From Planctomycetales bacterium (GTDB lineage Bacteria; Planctomycetota; Planctomycetia; Isosphaerales; Isosphaeraceae), in NCBI GenBank assembly GCA_027449865.1, contig DAIDKV010000027.1, positions 1 to 42,116 of the forward strand: DNA of 42,116 bases, in the 5' to 3' direction. Of the stretch, positions 26,001 through 32,795 are shown piece after piece. The notes below the pieces were generated by a model. The model was not told where the DNA came from. It did no database searches and saw only the letters and a program-made list of their open reading frames with translations. Every line of letters begins with the position of its first letter. Within the stretch, counting starts at the first letter, position 1. The translations under genes were made by a program, and so were the position numbers.

Positions 26001-26362
26001 CGGAGGGCGATCTGGTCCATCGCCCAGTCGAGGTCCTTGATCTCCCATCGGTCGGAATTTGGAGCGCGATAGTGGACCTTCGTCAGACGATTCGGATTGA
26101 CGGCCAGCTCGAAAGCATTGGCGCCCTTCGGACAGAGAGTCCCCTCGTTGATTGGGCTGCGGGGATCACCCTCGATATCGATGAGCCGGCCGGCCTTCGT
26201 GTAGATAAGCTGGCCACACCCGACAGCGCAATACGGGCAAACGCTCGGCGTAACCGTGGCGCCTCGGAGCCGAGACGCCCTGGCGACCGATTGCGGACTG
26301 AAGGGCTGAGGCGTGCGGCGCGGCCAATGGGCGCGGCCGAGGATCGGCAGCTCGAAGATCAT
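23027..26362 (-). CDS. fdnG: Selenocysteine formate dehydrogenase, molybdopterin catalytic subunit
   Basis: The 1111-aa enzyme should oxidise formate to CO2 at a Mo or W bis-MGD site. Residues 42-77 bind a 4Fe-4S cluster (C42, C45, C49, C77). The chain then runs VSVENQARI, in-frame UGA (codon 182, 25819-25817), HSASVPGLGASFGRGAATNS, the exact setting of Sec in E. coli FdnG (ARxUHG..ASLAPTFGRGAMTN). The same frame continues through the molybdopterin and C-terminal dinucleotide-binding domains, e.g. MGSNMAEAHPVGFRW and the final AFTCQVEP. ATG 26362 is chosen for AGGAG 7 nt upstream. There is no twin-arginine signal, unlike FdnG, so the site may face the cytoplasm. An extra Gly/Asp-rich insertion lies around residues 300-365. 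A reading as two genes split by a stop is rejected. Confidence 0.93.
25787..25819 (-). promoter_or_regulatory. Selenocysteine UGA codon and bacterial SECIS hairpin
   Basis: On the minus strand the UGA at 25819-25817 is followed by 11 nt and then by GGTGCCCGGTCTGGGCGCC (25805-25787). This folds as a 7-bp stem (one G-U pair) closed by the loop GGUCU. E. coli fdhF and fdnG SECIS elements have the same 11-nt spacing and the same GGUCU core bound by SelB. The hairpin lies inside the coding sequence, as bacterial SECIS elements do. No selA, selB, selC or selD is in the window. Confidence 0.9.
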
Positions 26363-26409
26363 CGAAGGCTCCTGAAGCATCAGGGTCCGGGAATCGTGGC
26401 CAATTTGCC

Positions 26410-26423
26410 GCAAGAGTTGTGCC
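26410..26423 (-). promoter_or_regulatory. Candidate sigma-54 (-24/-12) promoter of the formate dehydrogenase operon
   Basis: The minus strand reads GGCACAACTCTTGC, matching the sigma-54 core GGCAC-N5-TTGC at every specified base, with GG and GC ten bases apart. It lies about 48 nt before the chosen start, leaving a short leader with AGGAG. E. coli fdhF is known to be sigma-54 dependent through FhlA, which makes the match more meaningful, but no activator gene or binding site is visible here. Confidence 0.5.
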
Positions 26424-26530
26424 GCGCCGATCGGGCTTCTCCGCGCGAGTCGCTGGGTATTATAAAAGGTGCCCCGCCGTCGCGTGCCGGCCGGATCGAT
26501 GGATCGCAGCAGGAGAGGATATTCAGGCCG

Positions 26531-27598
26531 ATGAATCGACGAGCACGCGCGATCCTCGCTCTGGTCGCGACGACGTCGCTGTGGGGCCTCTCGTTCCCGC
26601 TCATGCGGATGATCAACGTCCTGATGGTCCGAGCAGTGCCCGAGGCGCCAGGGGGCGGGTCCACCGCCTCGATCATCGTCGACCAGTTGACGCGGGCCTC
26701 GTTCTACATGGCCGTCCGGTTCGCGATGGCGATGGCGTTCCTGGGCCTGGCGGCGCCCGGGCTCTTTCGGGGGCTCACGGCGGCCGAGTGGGGCATGGGA
26801 ATCGGCGTCGGCCTTCCCTTCGCGGCCGGGTTCCTGCTCCAGGTTGCCGGCCTCAACGAGATCCCCTCGTCGCGAAGCGGGTTCCTGACGAGCCTCTGCG
26901 TGGCGTTCACGCCGATCGTGATGATTGCCGTCGAACGCCGACGTCCGAGAATCGCCGCAATGATCGGCGCCTCGATCGCGATCCTCGGAACAGCCTTCCT
27001 CACCGGCCTGCTGGTCACCGGCGGCCCGCTCGTTGTGCGACCGTCGGCCGAAGCCGCGGCACGGGTCGGCCTCGGCGACATTTTGACGCTCGCCACCGCG
27101 TTCATCTTCGCCTTCCAGGTCGTCGCGGTCGACCTCTTCGCCCGTCGGATGCCGTCGGAACGCTTGACGGCCGGGATGTTCCTCGGCGTGGTCCTGGTGG
27201 CTGTGGTCTCAGGCTCGTTCGGGGTCGTCTTCCGTCCCTCGACGACGGGGATCTCAGGATGGACTTCGCTGCTGGCCGACGTTCCTTTCCTCGCCCTCAC
27301 GGCAGTCACGGCCGCGCTCTGCTCGACACTCGCCTTCTGGCTCATGAACCTGTTCCAGCCCGAAGTCTCGCCGGTGCAGGCGTCGTCAATCTACACGATG
27401 GAGCCCATCTTCGCGACGCTTTGGGCCCTCTGGCTGCCGGGCCTGCTCGGACCCCTGATCGGCGTCAATGAGCCCTCCGAACACTTCCACGCCTCGCTCC
27501 TGATCGGCGGTGCGCTGATCGTCGTCGGCAACATCGTCGGACTCGCCGGGCCTTCCGACGGCATCCACCCAGACGGACCCAACTCGTCCTCCCGTTAA
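26531..27598 (+). CDS. DMT superfamily (EamA-like) transporter
   Basis: A 355-aa membrane protein with ten hydrophobic segments arranged as two EamA halves: LALVATTSLWGLSFPLMR... near the start and ILTLATAFIFAFQVVAVDLFARR... starting the second. Such carriers export metabolites such as amino acids, or are of unknown cargo. The insertion VLMVRAVPEAPGGGSTASIIVDQ after the first helix is an unusual loop, and another (FRPSTTGISGWTS) lies in the second half. The ATG at 26531 gives a normal first helix; much longer open frame upstream is antisense to the dehydrogenase gene and not real. It is divergent from the formate dehydrogenase operon. A TATTAT at 26458 is a weak -10 candidate. Confidence 0.87.
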   Translation: MNRRARAILALVATTSLWGLSFPLMRMINVLMVRAVPEAPGGGSTASIIVDQLTRASFYMAVRFAMAMAFLGLAAPGLFRGLTAAEWGMGIGVGLPFAAGFLLQVAGLNEIPSSRSGFLTSLCVAFTPIVMIAVERRRPRIAAMIGASIAILGTAFLTGLLVTGGPLVVRPSAEAAARVGLGDILTLATAFIFAFQVVAVDLFARRMPSERLTAGMFLGVVLVAVVSGSFGVVFRPSTTGISGWTSLLADVPFLALTAVTAALCSTLAFWLMNLFQPEVSPVQASSIYTMEPIFATLWALWLPGLLGPLIGVNEPSEHFHASLLIGGALIVVGNIVGLAGPSDGIHPDGPNSSSR

Positions 27599-27616
27599 AA
27601 TATTCACGGAAGACGG

Positions 27617-27645
27617 TTGACGCGGCCCGCGGGCGAGACTATTGT
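27617..27645 (+). promoter_or_regulatory. Candidate sigma-70-type promoter for the blaI-like operon
   Basis: TTGACG (27617-27622), a 17-bp spacer and TATTGT (27640-27645) lie 37 nt before the blaI-like start. The -35 matches five of six consensus bases and the -10 four of six. BlaI-type repressors usually bind over such a promoter to control their own operon, but I see no clear TACAnnTGTA-type dyad here. Confidence 0.5.
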
Positions 27646-27681
27646 GTCGGTATCTGTTAAGGAATTCACGGGAGACTGGCG

Positions 27682-28068
27682 ATGGTTCGACCGCAGGAAG
27701 AGGCGCTGACGGCCCGCGAGGCGCAGATCATGGAGGTGGTCTGGCGGCTGGGCGAGGCATCGGCCGAGCAGGTGCGTGAGGCGATGCCCGAGGCGCCTCA
27801 CGATTCGACGGTCCGGACGCTGCTTCGGGTACTGGAGTCGAAGGGATACCTGGAGCACGAAACGCGGGGGAAGGCGTACGTCTACCGGGCGCGTGTCGAA
27901 CGCGAGAAGGCGCAGCGGCGGGCGGTGGGTAGTTTGCTTTCCCGGCTCTTCGGCGGCTCGGCCGAGGATCTCGTGCTCCGGCTCATTGAGGACGAGCAGC
28001 TCACCCCGGAACAACTCACGGCGCTCCGTCGACGGGCCGGAGGTAAGCGAAAAGGAGGGACTCCATGA
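27682..28068 (+). CDS. blaI: BlaI/MecI/CopY-family repressor
   Basis: A 128-aa winged-helix regulator. The N-terminal ~75 residues match the family: LTAREAQIMEVVWRLGEASAEQVREAMPE, then HDSTVRTLLRVLESKGYLEHETRGKAYVYRARV, where the recognition helix is STVRTLLRVLESKG. The rest (RAVGSLLSRLFGGSAEDLVLRLIEDEQLTPEQL) is the dimerisation helix region. In the known systems a partner membrane protease cleaves the repressor when a signal is sensed. Here the gene overlaps the M56 protease gene by ATGA, which fits that partnership. The TTAAG/GGGAG upstream of the ATG supports the start. The inducing signal is unknown. Confidence 0.92.
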   Translation: MVRPQEEALTAREAQIMEVVWRLGEASAEQVREAMPEAPHDSTVRTLLRVLESKGYLEHETRGKAYVYRARVEREKAQRRAVGSLLSRLFGGSAEDLVLRLIEDEQLTPEQLTALRRRAGGKRKGGTP

Positions 28069-30620
28069 GCGTCGAATTCGGCTCGGTGATCTCGCTGGCG
28101 CGGGACCAGGCGATCGGCTCAACGGCGATCCTCGCAATGGCGATCGGCGGGCATCTCGCGCTGGGACGCAAGCGGGCGACGGTTCGATCGTCCCTCTGGG
28201 ACGCCTGCCTCGTCGGCCTCCTGATCCTGCCGGTGGCGTCGATCGCTCTGCCCCGACTCCGGGTTGAGATCCCGGCGGCGCCCCTCGCGATCGATCCCGT
28301 CCGCGAGGTGATCCCCTTCCGCGTGGAGGCTCCGCCGCCCGAACCGGTGTCCATAGTTGTCGCGAGGCCGACTCCTGCCGCCTCGCACGCGGAGCCCATC
28401 GAGGCGCCGGTGGTGGCCTGGCGGCCTGACTGGATCGAACTGGCCCTGGGCGTGTATCTGATCGCCGCGGCCTTGCGAGGGATTGGGCTGGCGGTCGCGA
28501 TGTCGGGGCTCGGACGTCTCCGACGCCGATGCCGATCGATCGACGATCCGCGATGGGTCGAGGCGCTCGATCGGTGGGGAGGGCGGCTTGGGATCGGTCG
28601 TCGGGTGGATTTGCTGGCGACGAATCAAATCTCGGTCCCGATCGCCGCGGGATGGCTCCGTCCCTCGATCGTCATCCCGGAGGGGCTGGTCGGCACGTTC
28701 GACCCCGAGGCGATCGACGCCGTCTTGCTTCATGAGCTGGCACACGTGCGCCGTGGGGATTTCGGCTGGAATCTCGCCTTGAAGCTCGTGCAGATTCTTT
28801 ACTGGCCGCATCCGATGGTCTGGATGGCCGGGCGGATGATGGCTGGGGTCCGCGAGCAGGTTTGCGACGACCTTTGCGTCCACGTCCTTGGCGGCTCCGA
28901 AGCGTATCGCGCCACGCTGATCGAGGTCGCCTCGGGGTTGGTCCGGCGACCGGGTCCGTCGATCGGGATGGCGATGGCGAGGGGGCCGGGCCTCGTCCGT
29001 CGGCTGGACTGGATCGACCGGACCCGAGGCGCCTCGCGGTGTCTCTCGCGATGGCAGGCGCGGCTCGCAATCGCGATGGTGATGATCGTAGCGGCCGGGC
29101 TGCTGGGAACGGTCGAGGTCTCGCGGGGGTCGGCGCAGTCCGATGAGCCGCCCGCAAAACCGAAAGAGGCAACCACCCCGCGAACAATTGATGTCATCGT
29201 TCGCGACAGGGTAACGGGCAAGCCGATCGTGGGAGCCAGGGTCCGACCCACGATTAACCTGGAAGAATCGATCCGCCAGACCGATCGAGAAGGGCGATCT
29301 CGTATCGTTCTGTTCCGACACGGGCCGACGGAGCGACTCAATCTCGACGTCTGGGCCGAGGGCTACGTTCAGCAGCGGCACTACTTTACCCAGACCGGTT
29401 CGCGATATCCGAGGATCCCCGACCACCTGATCGTCGAGTTACTCCCGGGAGAGCAGACGCTCGGCGGGACGGTCCGCGACGAGGAGGGCCGGCCGATCCC
29501 GGGCGTGAAGGTTGTGGTCTGGGGCTACCTTGGCGAGAAGAAGCAGAAGGAGGAACTGGCCTACATGGTCGACGCCACGACCGACGATCAGGGCCAATGG
29601 CGATGCCGTTGCTTCCGGTCCATGAAGTTCGGTTATCTGTACCTAACGCATCCGGAATACGTCTCGGATGACGACCTTCATCCTCGTGCGCATGGGAGCC
29701 CCGATCCGAATGGGCCGGTGCGACCGGACGATCTGCCCTTGCAATCGCTCCTTGATTTCAGCGACGTGCAGATCATGATGCGGGGTGTTACGGTCTCGGG
29801 CGAGGTCCGGGATGAAGCGGGAAATCCGATCGAGGGTGCCGAGGTCGAATGGATCGACGCCGCCATGAAACAGATGTTTCACTCGAAGGTCGCGAGGACG
29901 ACCACCGACCGGAATGGGCAATTCCGTTTTGAGCACGTGCGGCCCGGGGGCGTGGCGCTCCAGTTCAGGGCCAGGGGACACGCACCCGACGTGAAAACGA
30001 TCGAGGTCAGGCGAGTCGCGCGGCCGATCGGGATCACCCTGGGGCCTGCGCAGCGACTGGAGGGCCGCGTCGTCGACACGGCCGGCCGGCCGATCCCGGG
30101 GGCGACGGTCAAGGTCGATACGCCACACGTACTCCGGACAATGGGCTCCCGGCACTTCGAGACCGACGCCGACGGGTGGTTCCGCTGGGAGGATGCCCCC
30201 GCGGATGGAATCCTTCTCGACGTGGGATGTCGTGGCTTCGTGGGCGTCTCGGAGAAGGTGGTCCGGGCGGGCGAGGACATCACCGTGACGCTCTCTCGGG
30301 CAGTCTCGGTCTCGGGCAAGATCCAGGATGCCCTCACGAAGAAGCTCATCGATCGCGCCGAGGTCGAGGTCGGATTCAACGACCCAAAGACCGGGAAGCT
30401 GACCTGGGAGCGGACTACTGGGGGCTTCGCGATGCAGGGTGAATTCCGGGCGGAAATCGCCGTCGAACGCCTCGCAGAATTCCGGCTCCGTGTCACGGCA
30501 AAAGGTTACGAGCCGGCCGAATCGCGCGTCTTCAAGGCTGACGAGGTGCAGGTCGAGTACGACTTCTCTCTGAAGCCGGCCGAAAAATCGGCGGCGCGGG
30601 AGGTCTTGGGGACCGGGTAA
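28065..30620 (+). CDS. BlaR1-like M56 membrane peptidase fused to carboxypeptidase-regulatory repeats
   Basis: An 851-aa protein. Membrane segments lie at ~18-36, ~46-64, ~124-146 and ~327-345. The zinc protease motif HELAH is at 223-227 in VLLHELAHVRRGDFGW, with the following Glu site in VREQVCDDLC. This half is the M56 (BlaR1/MecR1) protease. The C-terminal part lacks the penicillin-binding domain of BlaR1. It has about five CarboxypepD_reg-type beta-sandwich units, marked by DVIVRDRVTGKPIVGARV, GGTVRDEEGRPIPGVKV, GEVRDEAGNPIEGAEV, GRVVDTAGRPIPGATV and GKIQDALTKKLIDRAEV. These are likely extracytoplasmic sensing or adhesion modules. It is coupled to the BlaI-like gene by ATGA, so together they look like a repressor plus protease sensor for a non-beta-lactam signal. 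Confidence 0.9.
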   Translation: MSVEFGSVISLARDQAIGSTAILAMAIGGHLALGRKRATVRSSLWDACLVGLLILPVASIALPRLRVEIPAAPLAIDPVREVIPFRVEAPPPEPVSIVVARPTPAASHAEPIEAPVVAWRPDWIELALGVYLIAAALRGIGLAVAMSGLGRLRRRCRSIDDPRWVEALDRWGGRLGIGRRVDLLATNQISVPIAAGWLRPSIVIPEGLVGTFDPEAIDAVLLHELAHVRRGDFGWNLALKLVQILYWPHPMVWMAGRMMAGVREQVCDDLCVHVLGGSEAYRATLIEVASGLVRRPGPSIGMAMARGPGLVRRLDWIDRTRGASRCLSRWQARLAIAMVMIVAAGLLGTVEVSRGSAQSDEPPAKPKEATTPRTIDVIVRDRVTGKPIVGARVRPTINLEESIRQTDREGRSRIVLFRHGPTERLNLDVWAEGYVQQRHYFTQTGSRYPRIPDHLIVELLPGEQTLGGTVRDEEGRPIPGVKVVVWGYLGEKKQKEELAYMVDATTDDQGQWRCRCFRSMKFGYLYLTHPEYVSDDDLHPRAHGSPDPNGPVRPDDLPLQSLLDFSDVQIMMRGVTVSGEVRDEAGNPIEGAEVEWIDAAMKQMFHSKVARTTTDRNGQFRFEHVRPGGVALQFRARGHAPDVKTIEVRRVARPIGITLGPAQRLEGRVVDTAGRPIPGATVKVDTPHVLRTMGSRHFETDADGWFRWEDAPADGILLDVGCRGFVGVSEKVVRAGEDITVTLSRAVSVSGKIQDALTKKLIDRAEVEVGFNDPKTGKLTWERTTGGFAMQGEFRAEIAVERLAEFRLRVTAKGYEPAESRVFKADEVQVEYDFSLKPAEKSAAREVLGTG

Positions 30621-30621
30621 A

Positions 30622-30692
30622 TATACCAAGTTATAGCGGAGATCGCGTATAGCCGAGTATAATCCGCTATAAGGCGCGATAACTCCCTATAG
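30622..30692. repeat. Four-copy TATAG motif array before the AAA ATPase
   Basis: This A+T-rich 70-bp stretch in a GC-rich genome holds four copies of TATAGnGGAG: 30632-30641 and 30648-30657 on the plus strand, 30662-30671 and 30682-30691 on the minus strand. They form two direct copies facing two inverted ones. TTATAGCGGA and TCCGCTATAA are exact 10-bp inverted repeats. The array ends 15 nt before the ATPase start. It may be an operator for that gene, an iteron-like site for the ATPase itself, or both. Confidence 0.6.
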
Positions 30693-30706
30693 ACCAGTGA
30701 CCACGC

Positions 30707-31891
30707 ATGGACCCGATCAAGAACCCATTCTCGCCTGGCGCGGGCTCTCCACCTCCGGAACTCGTCGGACGCGACCCCGTGCTTGAGCAATCACGCATCC
30801 TGCTGGGGCGGGTCAAGGAGAGGCGCCCCGAGAAGAGTCTTCTGCTGACGGGACTGCGGGGGGTCGGCAAGACGGTTTTGCTCAACGAGATCGAGCGGAT
30901 GGCGAAGGCCGACGGCTATCGCACCGTCTCGATCGAGGCCCACGAGGACAAGCCCCTGGGCAAGCTGATCGCCCCCTATCTGCGCACGTTGCTCTTCGAG
31001 TTGGACCGGATCGCGGGTGCGGGAGACAAGGTCAAGCGGGGGCTGGCCGTCCTGCGGAGCTTCATCGGGTCGCTCAAGTTCACCGTGAATGACATGGCCA
31101 TCGGCCTGGACATCGAGCCCGAGAAGGGGGCGGCCGATAGCGGCGACCTCGAGATCGACCTGCCCAACCTGTTCGTCGCGATTGGTGAGGCGGCCGAGGA
31201 CCGCAAGAGCGCCGTGGCCCTCTTCATCGACGAGATCCAGTATTTCAACCAGAAGGAACTCGGCTCGCTAATCATGGCGATGCACCGGGTGCAGCAACTC
31301 CGGCTCCCGCTGGTCCTCCTCGGCGCGGGCCTGCCCATCCTCCCGGGGCTCGCCGGGGAATCGAAGTCCTATGCCGAGCGGCTGTTCAACTTCCCGGATA
31401 TCGGGGCCCTCTCGGCCGAGGATGCCGCGAAGGCCCTGCGGGACCCGGCGGAGGCGGCATCCGTTCGGTTCGATCCGGCGGCGCTCGAAGAGAGCTATCG
31501 ACAGACAAGGGGATATCCCTACTTCGTCCAGGAATGGGGCTATCAGGTGTGGAACCTCGCGACGGCCAGCCCGATCACGGAGCGGGTCGTCCTTGATGCG
31601 ACGTCGGCTGTGATCCGCCGGCTCGACGAGAACTTCTTCCGCGTGCGCTTCGATCGCCTGACCCCGAGCGAGAAGAACTTCCTGCGCGCGATGGCCGCAC
31701 TCGGGCCGGGCGCCCATCGCACCGGCGACATCGCTGTCAAGCTGGGCGTCAAGGTGACCAGTCTCGGCCCCGTACGGTCCAAGCTCATCAAGAAGGGGAT
31801 GATCTACAGCCCGGCGCATGGGGACCTCGAGTTCACCGTGCCCCTGTTCGATGAGTTCATGATCCGGGCGATCCCGTATTTCAAGGCTTAA
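30707..31891 (+). CDS. AAA ATPase with Orc1/Cdc6-like layout
   Basis: A 394-aa cytoplasmic ATPase. The P-loop is GLRGVGKT (49-56) and Walker B is ALFIDEIQYF at ~170. A Sensor-1-like LPLVLLGAGLP segment follows, then LFNFPDIGALSAEDAAKAL, the start of the lid, and the conserved GYPYFVQEWGYQVW helix. The last ~85 residues form a winged-helix module (AVKLGVKVTSLGPVRSKLIKKGMIYSP..G.LEFTVPLFDEF). This domain order is that of archaeal-type ATPases related to Orc1/Cdc6, which occur widely but sparsely in bacteria. Their cellular role in bacteria is not established. It is the only gene behind the TATAG array. Start by ATG 30707; no strong ribosome site is visible. Confidence 0.82.
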   Translation: MDPIKNPFSPGAGSPPPELVGRDPVLEQSRILLGRVKERRPEKSLLLTGLRGVGKTVLLNEIERMAKADGYRTVSIEAHEDKPLGKLIAPYLRTLLFELDRIAGAGDKVKRGLAVLRSFIGSLKFTVNDMAIGLDIEPEKGAADSGDLEIDLPNLFVAIGEAAEDRKSAVALFIDEIQYFNQKELGSLIMAMHRVQQLRLPLVLLGAGLPILPGLAGESKSYAERLFNFPDIGALSAEDAAKALRDPAEAASVRFDPAALEESYRQTRGYPYFVQEWGYQVWNLATASPITERVVLDATSAVIRRLDENFFRVRFDRLTPSEKNFLRAMAALGPGAHRTGDIAVKLGVKVTSLGPVRSKLIKKGMIYSPAHGDLEFTVPLFDEFMIRAIPYFKA

Positions 31892-31958
31892 AGACCCGGA
31901 TCGGCCGCCTCGCCCACGGCGGATCACGAACGCCGCGCCGAACGTCCCGACGGGAGGG

Positions 31959-31986
31959 TTGTGATCGGCCCCCGCTCGACTACACT
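31959..31986 (+). promoter_or_regulatory. Weak promoter candidate for the creatininase-MFS pair
   Basis: TTGTGA and TACACT are 16 bp apart and sit about 55 nt before the TTG start. Match to consensus is only partial (-10 four of six), so this is a modest candidate. Confidence 0.3.
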
Positions 31987-32039
31987 GGAGGCCGGGCGCG
32001 TCGTGGGCGCGCCGGCATCCACGACGAGGGGAGGCGGCC

Positions 32040-32795
32040 TTGCAACTTCAGGAGATGACCTGGCCGGCGATCATGTCGGTCTCGAAGAACCTGCCGGTAG
32101 TGGTCCCGATCGCGGCCGTCGAGCAGCACGGATGGCATCTCCCCGTCGCAACGGATAGCCTCCTGCTGGCCGAGGTCCTCCGGCGCGCCGGTGAAACCCT
32201 CGGCGATCGCGCCATCTGGACGCCCTTGCTCTGGCTAGGCAACTCGCACCATCACATGGACTTCCCCGGCACGATCTCGGCAGCGCCACGGACCTATCTC
32301 GACGTGCTGGGCGACCTGCTCGACGGCCTGGTGGCGCACGGCTTCCGCCGGATTGTCCTGCTCAACGGCCACGGCGGGAACATCGTCCCGGGGAGCCAGG
32401 CCGTCTTCGAGGCCCGCCAGCGCCACCGTCGCGAGGGATTGCTCCTGCTCTCGGCCACCTACTGGCAACTCGGCAGCCGGCCGAACGAGATCGAGCCCTC
32501 GCTCGTGCAGTCGGAGATGGGCCACGCCTGCGAGTGGGAAACCTCAATGATCCTCCGGATCGCGCCTCATCTCGTCGGCGAGATTGCGAAGATCGAGCCG
32601 GTCTCGCAATCGCCTTCGTTCGCACCAGCCTCCCGGGGCTGGATCACCCGCGAACGGAGCGAGGTCGGCCACATCGGCAACCCCCGCGCCGCGACCGCCG
32701 AGAAGGGCGAGGCACTCCTCTCGATCTTCGCCCGAGATGTCGTCGCCTTCCTGGAGCGGGTCGGCGCCTGGGACGGCCGCTCCTGGGAAGGATGA
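32040..32795 (+). CDS. Creatininase-family amidohydrolase, TTG start
   Basis: A 251-aa enzyme of the creatininase/MftE fold. Metal ligands and active-site positions are visible: Glu in PIAAVEQHG, Asp in ATDSLLLAE, NSHHHMDFPGTIS, NGHGGN (metal His) and EMGHACEWETS (last Glu). Known members hydrolyse creatinine or cleave peptides and amides in cofactor routes; the substrate cannot be read. The start is TTG at 32040 with GAGGGGAGG just before it; the first ATG downstream would remove the N-terminal strand. The ORF ends in ATGA, with the MFS gene starting inside, so the enzyme and the carrier are translationally coupled and probably act on the same compound. Confidence 0.88.
   Translation: MQLQEMTWPAIMSVSKNLPVVVPIAAVEQHGWHLPVATDSLLLAEVLRRAGETLGDRAIWTPLLWLGNSHHHMDFPGTISAAPRTYLDVLGDLLDGLVAHGFRRIVLLNGHGGNIVPGSQAVFEARQRHRREGLLLLSATYWQLGSRPNEIEPSLVQSEMGHACEWETSMILRIAPHLVGEIAKIEPVSQSPSFAPASRGWITRERSEVGHIGNPRAATAEKGEALLSIFARDVVAFLERVGAWDGRSWEG

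Noticed and set aside
25787-26362. Two separate genes or a pseudogene at the UGA in the formate dehydrogenase gene
   Set aside because: Homology continues in the same frame across the UGA, the flanking residues match the Sec site of FdnG, and a SECIS hairpin is at the right distance.
24461-26530. Very long plus-strand frame leading into the DMT transporter
   Set aside because: This part is antisense to the formate dehydrogenase gene; the transporter similarity begins only at 26531.
27682-30620. Beta-lactam resistance operon
   Set aside because: There is no beta-lactamase gene and the M56 protein lacks the penicillin-binding sensor domain.
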